A DNA stretch of 64,000 nt from Thereva unica (lineage: Eukaryota > Arthropoda > Insecta > Diptera > Therevidae). Within the stretch, counting starts at the first letter, position 1, and every line of letters starts with the position of its first letter. Where the stretch lies: NCBI GenBank assembly GCA_949987705.1, contig OX465284.1:112637163-112701162 (forward strand), written 5' to 3'. The translations under genes were made by a program, and so were the position numbers. The notes beneath the pieces are model-generated. The model was given only the letters and a program-made list of their open reading frames with translations. It was not told where the DNA came from and did not search any database. This document shows positions 12,202 through 24,800 of the stretch, one piece after another.

Positions 12202-13390
12202 TGCGAGTTATTTGTGACTGAAATTTATGGAAAAATTAATTTGAGTCAGTTTTGCTTTATTTATTCATCTTTATTTTCCTGCTTACTATTTATGGCAAGA
12301 ATATTATCTAGTTAATACAAGATAAAAAGATAAAAACTATATTTTGCGCAAAATGCTCACACGGGTGTACGAAGAGCGCGTCTTCACAAAACAAACGTGG
12401 ATAGAAACATACCAAAAAAATTCTTGCACAAATATTTCATTACTAAGCAAGGCAACAAATGTTATTAACACTTTTCAACATGAAAAATTAAACTGAATCT
12501 CAGCATTTTTAATATTTTGGCGGAATACAGAAAGAGAAACCCATTTTTTGTGAAAGTGATACAAGAAGACAGATCGGAAGTGGAGCACGCAAGCAAATGT
12601 CAAATGTAAACAACCAACAAATTTTACCTCACATAAAAATCCTAGAATTTTTCCTTTTAATTTGCATCCGCCGGTGAATTTCATGTGATTACCATAAATA
12701 ATTTTAAGCACATTCAAAAAAGTTTTAAACAAACAACAAACATTTTAAAAAATTAACAGAAATCTTAAGATAGAATATTTCTGTGTGACTATTGTTTTAC
12801 TAATTTACCAATACACCACACAAACACTACACTTTAAGGGCATATTTACGCAGTTTATCACCTTTAAATTGGGACAATTTAATTGTTTTATAAAATGTTA
12901 TTATAGAATGCACTTTATGCGTATTATATTGTTGATTAATAGTACAAAATTTTGTAGAAAAACCATTGTTTTTATTTAGAAATTTTGTTACACCTCCACT
13001 CAGGAAACCATCTTTGTTTTCACCTTGTTCACCATGATATTGTGGTACAAAATTTTAAATGATAAACATAATAGATTTGATGAGGTTCACGTACTAAATC
13101 GTGTTGATGGTGAATAAGATTTGAAAAAAGAACTGCGCTTTTTGGGGGTCAAAATTTAAAGGCGCACATTCTGTTCCGTTATTCACCACGGTTACTGTTG
13201 TAGGAGATTGTGGCTGCTTTGGACGGTTCGCCACGCTCCTGTTTTATTTACCTTTCTTCTGTTACTGCAAAGTTAAAAAAGTTGTTTTATGTAGTTTTCT
13301 AAAAGTGAAGAGTAAAAGGATTTGAGAAAATAGAAAAGGGTGAAATTTTTATTTTTTCAATTTTGGCACTACCTGATTTTATTTCTATCA
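12202..13390. other. Upstream region of wapl
   Basis: AT-rich. It is expected to hold the wapl promoter and 5' UTR on the minus strand. I see no ORF with similarity and cannot place a promoter or a leader exon. Confidence 0.35.
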
Positions 13391-13391
13391 G

Positions 13392-13610
13392 TTACCTAGT
13401 TTATAGCTACTCCAAAAATAATTCGAATTATGGATCATCCCAAATTTTTTACCCTATAAACGAGGTAATTCGAATTATGGCTTAAACCGAAATATTTCGG
13501 CTTACGCCATAGTTATAAGAAAGTATTTAATCCCCGTTTATACGCTAATTCGAAATTTGGATGTAACTTTGAGTTAAATCGATTTAATTTTTCTGCTATA
13601 AACTAGGTAA
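13392..13610. mobile_element. 219-bp MITE with 16-bp terminal inverted repeats
   Basis: The left end TTACCTAGTTTATAGC (13392-13407) is the exact reverse complement of the right end GCTATAAACTAGGTAA (13595-13610). The inside holds further ATTCGAATTATGG-type palindromes and no coding capacity. Confidence 0.8.
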
Positions 13611-13914
13611 GTGAATGCTGAGCTCATGACGCGAAATATAACAAAATTTGAGTTCGGTGACAAAGGAGGCTTGTGGATAAGCGAGAGGACTATACTTTTT
13701 GATGCATGAATTTGTATGGTGCAATTTAAGGCTCAAACGGAACCAAACCGTTGAAATTTGATATTTCCATAAGACGAACGGAGCGGTAGACACAATCAAG
13801 CGGAACTCCAAAGAAAAACAAAGAAAACCCGAGTGAAGCGAATGGAGCAGATTGGTTCTGTTTGAGCCTGACACTATTAATCATTTCAACTACTCAGTAT
13901 TCAAACTGTTTGTC

Positions 13915-13965
13915 AGCCTCGATAGTCTAGGGAGTAAAGCGCCTGGCTACTTCGTGCTATACAAT
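13915..13965 (+). repeat. tRNA-like SINE head fragment
   Basis: GCCTCGATAGTCTAGGGAGT, then AAAGCGCCTGGCTACT, matches the box A half of the SINE heads at 1.9 and 50.2 kb. No box B follows, so it is a truncated copy. Confidence 0.45.
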
Positions 13966-14099
13966 CCAATAGCGCGAGCATGTTCCCCCAGATAATTAAA
14001 ATCTTTAGAAGTAAAACACATAACCGGTTGGACAAGTTACGTATCTCCAGAACCCTAACCAGGAACTACTGAGGTCTGCGAACATAGATCCCGAAGAAA

Positions 14100-15180
14100 C
14101 CAGTCTTGTAGACGATAACTATTGTATAGAGGACGATCAGGAAGTGGATTTAGTGGGGGCCTACTACCAGGGAGTTTTTCGGCGGTTTTGAAAATAGGGC
14201 CCTGCTGAACCATTTAAGAATAACTAAAGAGATAGAGGTCTGGAAATCCGAGAACCGAAGAATCATCGAGTTCAGTGAAGACTGCGAACAATATTCCTGA
14301 GGCGCAAGCAGACCATCTTCTCATTACGAAAACTGATCTCCTGCTAACATTAAGCCGTCTAAACAATAAGAAGTCATCTGGGTGGATGGGGTTTCAAGAA
14401 TCACCTTAAACATTTTCCCCTGGCGGCTTAGCGTATGCGGATGACCTGATTGTATACAGGAGGGGGCCGAAGATGGGAGTGACCCAGACCCTCCTGCAAC
14501 GCGACTTCGAAACAAGCGAACGCTATAGTTGAAGATCAATTTTGGCAAATGCGAATCGATCCTTTTCCGGACTCCTCTAATCAGAGCTTCTTACGGTGTA
14601 TAGAGGAACTGGATAACCTTTCGAATTTCGAACTACGCTGGACAAGCGTTAGAACGTAAATCGGAAGTGAAATACCTTGGGATCTGGCTGGATCAGTACT
14701 TGTATTTCAATAGAAATATAAGTGCTGCTCTGGACATGGCAAACAAGGCATTTAACATGACTAAAAGCCTTTTTTATAGCAGACACCTAAGCTCACTGGC
14801 ATAGGTGATCTGCTATCAAGCCTTGGTCAGACCGATTTTAACTTATGGTTGCCCAGTGTTGTTCAACATATCCCCTTTCTATATGGAAAAGGTTCGGGTT
14901 TTCGAAAGACAATGCTAAAGGGCGTGCTTAAGGTTCTATCGGACATCCGAATCTGGCTTCACGAAGTGTCAATGATCTTTACGATAAGGCATTTGTTAAT
15001 AGGATCGACAGCTTCATAATCTAGTTCATTCGATGGCATATTGTTAGAGCGACGGAGAGCGACAATCCTCTAATTCGGGGAGCGTTCTACCTGAAAACTG
15101 AGTATCACAAAACAGCTTGTAAACGCGCCTTTATTCCTGCAGTTGTATGCAGATTAGTTCCAAAGTGACTACCAGTATCA
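14100..15180 (+). mobile_element. Decayed non-LTR retrotransposon (LOA/Jockey group)
   Basis: The plus strand at about 14428 reads AYADDLIVYRRGPK, the catalytic Y-A-D-D motif. From about 14645 it continues VKYLGIWLDQYLYFNRNI, ANKAFNMTKSLFYSRHLSS, ICYQALVRPILTYGCP and MEKVRVFERQC, the order expected after the palm. Many stops and frameshifts; the 5' half is missing or unrecognisable. The clade call is tentative. Confidence 0.75.
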
Positions 15181-15870
15181 GAGACTTGAAGTTATTTGGT
15201 AGTGCGATGATCACCAATGGACAAACTTTCTTCTTAAACTATTTTGCTGTGTAGACCTTTCGCTAAATCTTCTTTATAGACTTAACATTCGTTAAACAAC
15301 ATTCATATATGATGATGATCTTATCAGCACTTCATATCAATCAAATGAACAAAGAATTTTTCAGTAATACAAGACTACGTCTAATCAGGAATCTATCTTA
15401 CCATTTCCTACATATCATCCTAGCACCTCTAAACCAGAAGCATTACATTATCAGGTAGAAAGTACATGAATTCCCAATCGATTGGCTATAATTTGAGCAC
15501 TTTGCTAACGGTGTCCTTAATAAAATAAATCGCAACAATTTACATTTATTGCGATAAAGATTGTTAAGAAGATTCCCCGCATTCGATTGCGATAATTGCG
15601 TGGAAAAGTTTTCTTAGAAGTAATAGATAAAGGCATTAATCAAAAAGAATAGCAGACATTTTATTCATCTTAAAGCATGACGATTTCATTTTCCTTTAAT
15701 TTGACACACTTTCAGCTTTGCGATGGCGGCCGCCATCATCTTTTCTGCCTGCGATAATTTTTCTCTCCTCTTTGGGAATTCTTTTGAGCAATTTGTTAAA
15801 TACTTGGCCAGAGCTGCTGACTAGTGCTGTTAACTACAGGAATGACTACGATGAATAATATGAGATTAAG
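15180..15870. other. Spacer between LINE debris and the lipocalin 3' end
   Basis: No coding similarity is seen. The right part should carry the 3' UTR of the lipocalin on the minus strand. Confidence 0.35.
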
Positions 15871-15871
15871 T

Positions 15872-18800
15872 TTAATTATTAACATTTTTTGGAATTAGCT
15901 TAAATGAATTCTTTTGGTTTTTCCTGCCTTGCAGCGTGTAGATCACTGGACTGTCAGAGCTGGAGATGTGGTAATCGTCACAATCATCTTGGCTGATTGG
16001 AAACATGAAGGATAGATCGATGTCGTATTTTGGTAGTTTTTCTCTGAAAGTAAAAAGGAAAGTTCTATAATTGGGGGTAGTGAGTATTAGTTTTTTAGTA
16101 TACAAAGGAAAGGAGGAGTTTGCCATCTTAAACAGCACAATTTATTGGTTTGTAATAACAATGTGCTTTCTTATTAGAAATTAATTTTCGATAGATACTT
16201 TCTTTATCCAACTACTTAATAAATGCTTTCAAAATTAAATTTAGAGGATGATTCCTCAATGAATTTCATAATTTACCTAATTTAAAGGAGTAACTCTGCT
16301 ATATCCGGTTCCAAACCCGGTGGAGAAAGGAGGAGGGGAAAGGAGTAGAATACCTGAATGTCCACCAACACTACGGTTTGGAAAAAGTATATACATAGTA
16401 CCAAAAGTTTCAGATGACTAGACTCAAAAGTCAGGCTAGATGTAGCACAGGAGGCTGTTATCCGGACGGATAACGAGCTGGCGTACGAAAAAACTTCACG
16501 GTTTGAAAGGAGGAGGATGTTCGATCTGCCGAATAGACCAGAATCGGGAAACCGAAGAAGCTAGGCAAGAAACCGCATGGATACCCGAACTAACTATTTA
16601 CGAAATAATGCTACTGCATCCGGGGCAGCCGATGCGCCAGCACTGAGGACCAGGGATGCTGGTGAGAAGTGGGTTACAGTTGTCGGAGTCTATTATGGGA
16701 TGTGCAATGGAGTTGTGTCCACCTATCCGTAAACGGACGCAACCATGGATCTCGGAATGCTGTCTGGACCTCGTCGATCAGCGGAAACGAATGAAACACG
16801 TCGACTTTGAGCAATTCCGACGATTGAACAAAGAAGTTTGACAGAAAATGAAATCGGAACGGGAAGCGTACTGGAATAACGTTGCGGCCGAAATGGAAGA
16901 AGCGGATGGTACTTTCGTGACTTCTCCTGATGGGCGCTTGCAGCGATGGAGAGAATTCTACCACAAGCTGAACAACCACGATCCGCCACAAGGTCCAGTA
17001 CCCGGACGGCCGATTATCGAACAGCCGACGAATCAGTTTCTCGATACCGAACCGACAATCGTCGAGGTGAAGACAGCAATAGAATCGCTGAGCGCCGGGA
17101 ATAGACCAAATAACCACCGAGATTATCAAAGCCGGAGGTGATGTCTTATCACAACGACTCCATGTCCTCATAACACACATATGGCATTCTGATCGTGTCC
17201 CGTCGTCGTGGAAGAAAGTGATCGTTGTCCCAATTTTGAAAAAAGAAGATAGTCTGGAATGCAAGAATTATCGCAGTATTAGTCTCCTAGTTGTGATCGA
17301 CGCGATTATGCGTGAAGCATTCGATGGACGATTCGGAGCTCGATACGACGACAACAACTTCGTAACCGACTTAATGTTTGCCGACGATAGCGCCGTCTTC
17401 GCCGACACGGACGCCTAAACAAAGGGTATATTATTCGACATTTCCCGAATCCCGGGTTAAAAATCAATGCGGAAAAAGCCGCATCGGTCGGGCAACAGCA
17501 ACATTCGCCTCGCTCAAATGGTGCATATAGAAACGAACAAATATTGCCATCAAAATAAAAGTACGCCTTTATCGAACGTTGATCCTTCCGATTCTTCTTT
17601 ATGGATCGGAAACGTTGACAATGCTCAAACCGGACGTTAAGAAGCTTGAGGTCTTCCAAATGAGGTAGATTCTCGCTGTCTCACTCCACGATCCCCTTCG
17701 AAACGAGACAGTCAGACAAAGAAGCAATCAACAGACGCTGATCGAAGAAGAAATACAAAATCGTCGACTACGGTGATTTGGACAGGTTTGCCGAATGGAT
17801 GATAACCGCTTGCCACGTAAACTTCTCTGGCGAGACCGTCCCGCAGACTGGAGAATTCAGAGATCGGCGTATCCATTGCGGAGACGTCCCGCTCGGAGCG
17901 CCAGCTAACGGATCAAAGAAGAAAAGAAAGAAAAACCACTGTATAAGGCAAATGCTCTTGCACTTTTGGAACTGTTGGATAATATAAGATGGACATTCTG
18001 GTTATAAAGCAGTAAATACTTGTTCCTCTCCTTTAACGGCTCTGCAACTGGGATCCGGTCCTCGGCTCTCGCAGCTGCAGCTGTCCTCACCACCGGTCCG
18101 AATTCTGAGTCGATGCCATCCAATTCGGCATCGCTAAGCTCTAGGTGTCTTTGCGCCATTCTTCCAGCAGAGGTTGGGTCTCCCTTGCTGTCGCACCCCA
18201 TAGAGCTTACCGCAAGCTCTAATACCCTATGCATAGACTACAGGATGCAAAACCGAGAACAAAAGAAGATTTTTGAGGAGACTAAGGCTCATAGAATGTT
18301 GTAGGGATGATGGTGAGATTTCCACTTTAAAAATTGCTGATGATGATCCTCCAATTGAAATATGACGCAGGTATGCGGTTGGAAGTTTCTCTTAAAAACA
18401 AAGTAGGCAAAAATCTTCGTCGCAAAACTAAAATAAAATCCACACCCATTTCAACATATTTCTTACATGCGTTAATTAAGTTAGACGACATCTACAATGG
18501 CAAAAACTCCACTTAAGAATGGCAATAATTTGGGTTAACCCAGTTTGTGACATGGCCGCAAACCGCGAATTTCTTACATTCAACTCACATCGACTGGATT
18601 CAATATAACAAAAAAAACAGCAGAAGAATTCATCATGCTCAAAACAATAGGACACCGCGCCGCATCAAGAGTATCCCCAGAGTACACTACTCATGCAGAT
18701 GTCAATTGTAAAAAAGACGATCATATATCCAACTCACCTGAGAAAGTTAACCACATTGGCAGCCAGTATTGGTTCCCTGGACAGAAGAAGAGCTGACAGA

Positions 18801-21800
18801 TACCGCGGCGACTTGGACTTCTCGGCACAATGCATCAGGAGACTCCATGACTTGTAATCGGTATCGAGGATGTACGTGTTGTAGATGCCTTCGTCTAATC
18901 AATTAAAAGAGATCGGTGGTTGAGGAAAACGATGATCGGAATGCGCGCGGAGCCCGATCGTTGTTCATTCTACAACCAGAATGCAGTATGCAAATTTTTT
19001 TCGTGCTGTACGAACTGGGCTCCGCGGAGTGTGCGCGTATTATAATGTATGTGCAGTTGATGATGATTAGTGGTGTTGGCCCGGACATGAACGGGACAAA
19101 ACTCTATATAGGCTTTCATTTCGCAATATTTCGCAACATATATATACATGGATGTGAAATTTATGTATTGATGTCAAATATGTGACAAATCACTTACAGA
19201 TATCTTCCGTGTGTATCCAATGGGCTGGGACACTGAAATTTGGTATTATCCAGGTTATGTTGCCTTGAAGCCGTTCATGAAGTGGATCTTCCGCATACAG
19301 GTAGGTGAAATTCATTGTTACCTGGTGTGGAGGGAGAAAGATTCGGTTCTTTAAAGAGATTATGAATAATATCTGCAATTAGTTTTGAATAAATTTTAAA
19401 AAAAGGAACCTGTTTCAAAAAATTAATTATTTCCTTTGATGGTTGCTGCGCGATGTAGGCTGATTTTCTTGTATCGTAAATATTTCAAATAATGTTTAAA
19501 AATAATGAAAATTTTATACAAAAAAAGGAAGACAGACCATAATTCTCTGTTGGATGGTAGCTTTTAAGAAGATCATAAAATCTAGGACCTTTTCACCAGC
19601 ATACACGTCCCAGAAATTTCGGAAGTGGAACGATAACAACTTTTTGAATTGTGTTACCACCCTTGATTGTGGACTCCAAATTCGCTTTACAGTAGTCCTC
19701 TTGGCTGTTACCTGGGAGGAATATTTGAAAGGATCAGAAACCAGGGTCGAAAAGTATCTCGGCAGTGACAAGTGAAGCAGCCAAAACAAAAGGAGCAACA
19801 GGCTTGGAAGCTTTGCTGACTTTTCTGCAACGCACAGATTCCGGGTTTATAGATGTCATTCTAAAGTATTCACAAATAGTCTCCGCCATAGTTTCAGGAG
19901 AGAATCGCGAGATGAAGATATTCAAAGGTTTTGGTACAGTAACCAGAGGGATGCGAGGTTCCAGAGGATCTGTAGCTTTAGTGACCGGACGAACACCAGC
20001 TATTGGAAGGGAAGAGGGTGATATCGAGACCGGCGTAGAGGTTGACTGTCGACGAAGAGTTCTCTGTGAGACGAAGAATTTAAGGTGGCACCATCACTAA
20101 TGGTGGCTTGGCGACGTCGACCATTCTTACGATTTTTGCGACGCGCCTTAAGACCTGGTGCGATTTTATTGCTGGCAGCCTGTTGGAGAATAACACTTTC
20201 CGAAGGAGAAGCAGCCGTAGAACCGGGTGAGGAAAGAAGTTGCTCCCCTATGCACAGGGCGCCATCAGATACTACCGCCGAAGAGGGGGAGTTTTTCCCG
20301 TCAAAGACGCATTCAAATTTTGAAAACAGAAAGTTGAAGACATTGTGATTCTGAACCACTGCTGTAGACAGCGATTCAATATCTGCCTGAACACCCGTCG
20401 TACTTCGTTTAATGTCATCCAGTAAAGGATGAAGAGAAGCCGAGGGGTTATAAGTGTAGGAAGAAGTGGTGACAGGACTTAGGATCCCCGAGTGAATATC
20501 ATCAATCTAGTCTAAAGCCGTTGCCACCCGGGAAGAAGTTTCTCGAATTTGTCCATCAAGGAACTCCAGCTGGCCGCGACAGAAGCCTATGTATCCGACA
20601 AAGAGTTAAGCCGGACGTTGATGGCCTGGACGTCATCGGCTAGCATCTGAAAATGTGAGATGTTGGCGTAAAAGGAATTAAGACGACCAAACAACTTTTT
20701 CCTGACCATCGAGAAAAACATCAGAGGTGTCTTTCATCAGTCTCAGGATATGGCAGCGTCTAATGTCAGAGCATTCGTTACAAGTAGACCCTCTAGAGAC
20801 CGACAAATTGTTGCAACTGAATCGAGAATTGAGGTAGGTGGACTTAAAAACATCAACACAAACACCATCGCAAGAAATGCCATCTCGGACAATTTGCGAA
20901 GAGCATAGGTTGCATAACTGGTGACCCCCCATGGGAGAATGACAGTTGAAAAACTGTCAAAATTATTCACCCGAAAGGAAAAAACGATTGACCGATTCTT
21001 GAAATGATTATTTACAAAACGTCAAACTTACTGTTTTTATTATTTTACTAAAATGCACTTCGCTTAACTCTTTGTTTACGGTTCAGGCTAAGGGAGACAA
21101 AGGGAGCGAAAGTTTTATGGGAATAGTTAGTTAGTCAAGAACAAACCCTGGCAGTCACATTTATGATAATTAGCTTAGGCAATGTCAAAAGGCGCCGAGC
21201 TTCAGTAGTCTAGATCGTAACGCGTTTTCGACTACACTCCTTAAGGTCATGGGTTCGATTCCACTTAGCAACATGATTTTTCTCCTTCTCTCACCTATAT
21301 ATCATTCCTTCTTTCTTATCTATATCTCCTTTGCAGCATTTCTTTATAATAGTTTTTATGTTTCAACTAGCTGATCCGGTAAAGATTGCAGCCATGTATA
21401 TACAATTTGAGGAAGAGTGCATCCAGAAGTACGCCAATGAGAAATTTTTTAATTCGAGATTAATTAATTCTATCGGTATTACACCACTCAAAAGCTGGAA
21501 ATGTGTGATGTTCTTTGAGATAAAATGACGAAACTTACTTCATTTCATGAAACGATGCGATGAACTTACAACAGAATCCACAATTCAACTGCAAATAAAC
21601 AACTGAATCAATTTATCGTCACTATCTAATCGATTGGCTTGCTTCACAACTTGACAATCAGCTGTTAGCTGTCAAACGATATTTGCGCACCTAGCGAAAT
21701 AAATTGGAAGTAAAGTTCTTGAGTTCATACAAAAATCCCATAGAAAAAAACCACTTTCAGTTTTTCCAGGCAAATTTTCCAATGAATTTTTACTTTCGGC

Positions 21801-24800
21801 CCTTTCGAGGTTAGTCGAACAACCGAAGAATATCATTACTAATAATCAAGCTGAAATGACGGTTACCATGAAAAGAAGCTGCGTCCGATGCAATTTTTCT
21901 CGGATGATGTCAACAAATAGAAAGTGAAGATAAAAATATTCTTCTTTTCTGAAAAAAAATTTTGCACCTTACATTGAAATTTGACCATAACACCCCGAAT
22001 TACTTTGGGTTTATGCACCAAAAAACATGAAGATCGTTACTCTTAATCAATTTCTGCAAAAAAAGATTGAAATTAATAAATTTTTGATTCGATTAGGAAT
22101 ACAAGCTTTTGTCCTTGATAGTACCCAGTACTAACGGAAATTTTTAAATTCCCTTTTCTGAACGTGGGTTTTTTAAATTGACAGTTGACAAATAAAATAA
22201 ATAAATTGTGTTGTGATGCTTGAAGCCGCAATTTATGGAAATATTTGCAAAATTAGATGGAATTAGTTGTTTTAATGTGTTTTAACTTTATGGTAAGACA
22301 ATAAAATGACAAGAGACTTGTAAGAAGATTGCTTTTGCCGTTTTTTAATGTTGCAGAACAGAACAGATTAAAGGTAAGTAACTAGCTTCGGTGGTAATTA
22401 CCTAAAAACCTCGGAAGTAGTGATAACTTAAACTCCGAAGCCACAATATTCTTCTGGGCATTCAAAACCACGATATCTACTAACAGTCTATTCCCTTGTA
22501 AAACCCGATGGAATTTCATGTAAATTAAGATTCAACTTTCAGCTTAAACTAGTTCTAATTTCGTCTGGGCTAATCCCAAAAACATCACCAATCCCCCAAG
22601 CCATCGGTATTCTCTCCTAGTAAATTTAAAACAAATAAAACTCCCTGCCAGGTTAATTCAATTCAATTCCGAGCACTTTTCTGCAATTTACAACTTAATT
22701 CGCACTTAAAACACGCAACGGCCATGAATATAATGAAAAAAAAAGAACCGAAATACTTTCTCTTGTTAGACTGTGACTGTGATGGACTCAAGAACAGCTG
22801 CTGGAAGGCCCCGCAACCAAACAAGACAACAAACAATTTCGAGAGATCACACGTAAACACCTAATTACGGACACCTGAAAGTAAAATCTTCCCCGGCGAT
22901 GATTGATGTTGATGCAGCACCATGGACCGCGTGGGAGATTTTGACTTTCTGGAGAGACGACTACTAGCCACCACGAGAGCTGTGGTCCATTGGAATTCGG
23001 CTGATGCGTGAAGTAGTTGAGAGACTTTCATCGCGTCGTTTTTTTTCGTCGTTGCTGCTGCTGTTGTTGTTGTTGTTGGACCCAGGCTTAATGACCTAAT
23101 TAATGCCAACATGCGAAAGTTCTAAGTTGGCTCTTGGAAGACTTGAAGGCTCAGGTGAGCTTCGACAGGGCAGGTTGCTGCTCTCGAATGGAACCTGTCA
23201 ATGAGCAACAACACCAACAATGCGAAAATGGTTCGCACGTGCGTCGAAGATACCATATTTCCGGACCGGCATTTCGACATTCATTTGCTCTGGAAATATG
23301 TGTGGATGTGGAAATAACCTTTTGCCGGGCGGCAGGCAATATAACGCATATAACGTTGCGGTTTTGGCGAATTTTTTTTTCGTGTGTGGACATCAGTCAG
23401 CTTGTGATTGCGGTCTTCGTTCGGGCTTAAGAATGCCGAGTGGGTTAAGCAAAAAATTTTAAAGGAATTCTTGTAAGAGCTTGGTACGGTTTGGATTTTT
23501 ATTTTAGCATAGGAATCAAGAGTCGGCGGCTTAAGCGGAGGAAGAAACAATTTTGCTCCACTTTCGTACGTGCGTTCATTTACAAGGGGAAGGTCGGTTT
23601 TAAATGGTTCATTTGAAGTTCCAAGTCATTATGATTACAATTCAAATGATTGAAACGTAATACACGTTTCTGCATACGTTGTATGTAATGCCATTCAACA
23701 TTTAAGAAGTGCCCCAAATTTCAAGTACGAATATCCGCGAAATCTTACGAGTGGGTAGTGTAATACTAAAAATTTTCCCCACAAAATTCACATTCTTTAG
23801 AAATATAAATAACATATTGGCTCTAAAAGTAAGCAGAATTAAATATCAGAGCTTTCTTTAAGCTTGATCCTAAATGTATGCAAAATAAAATTAAATTGTT
23901 GTAAGCTTGACCCTAAATGTATGCAAGGAGTCATCTACCAAGAAGAAATTAACCGGCCCACAAAGAAGCTACGTCATTATCAAATTATGTTCTGTTGCTT
24001 GTTCGTTGCTAAGGCATCTCTACTGAAATTTTTCTTTGAGGTTGTTGGGCTATTGACCCTCCACCATGCATCGCAATTCCAGGCAATTTTTTATTTGGAA
24101 GGAAAATAGTCCAATGGTGTGCTTAAGTGGGCTCCTTTGTGGGCGAGCAGCCATTTCAACCTAACCTAACCTAAAACGGGAAAGAAGGAAAGTTATCTAG
24201 GTCTGGAAAGGCAAAGAACCATATCGCGGAGCAGATTTTAACCACGAACCTCTTTGCTGGTAGACCCCATCTCCTATAAACAAAACCGGGTATAATTTTA
24301 TGTGAGGTTAACCGGTAGTGAACAAACCCGGCAGGAGTCATCAACAATCACAAACCATTCATCATTGTTATTCCTTTCCAGTACATCTGTTTATTTACTC
24401 ATTACTACTCACCTTTTATGGTAACACCTTTAAACAACGTAAATTACTGAATAGTCTATAACTTTCAAAAAGGATTTAACTTTTCCAGAATCGATTTCCA
24501 TAAAACATAACATTTAAAAATTAGCATTCATGACCACACAACAGCCAAACATAAATTCCATGCTACTTACATGCTGATCTTCCTCCGAGAAAGTAAAATG
24601 ACTCCTCATGCATGCATATTCCGGCAATTCCTCCGACGAGGCATAGTACTGGACCACGTACCAAAAGCCCATCATCGCTTCTAAATCAAAATTCCGTATG
24701 GCCTTAACCTGAAAGTAACAAGAAAAAAGGCACAAGACACAGATTAGCCACTTCTAGACATTCAGGTAAGTAAAACAATGTCTCGAACACCTCGAGACTG

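Noticed and set aside
16674..17264. 196-aa minus-strand ORF
   Set aside because: It is antisense to RTE copy A, which has clear RT-type protein in the plus frames.
15872..19378. Direct splice of lipocalin exon 3 to exon 5
   Set aside because: The join makes an immediate stop. The missing exon with the TDY motif was found at 18894-18738, and it restores phase at both ends.
22861..23112. 83-aa minus-strand ORF with a Thr/Ala run
   Set aside because: The run comes from a CTG/TTG simple repeat, and nothing in the rest is recognisable.
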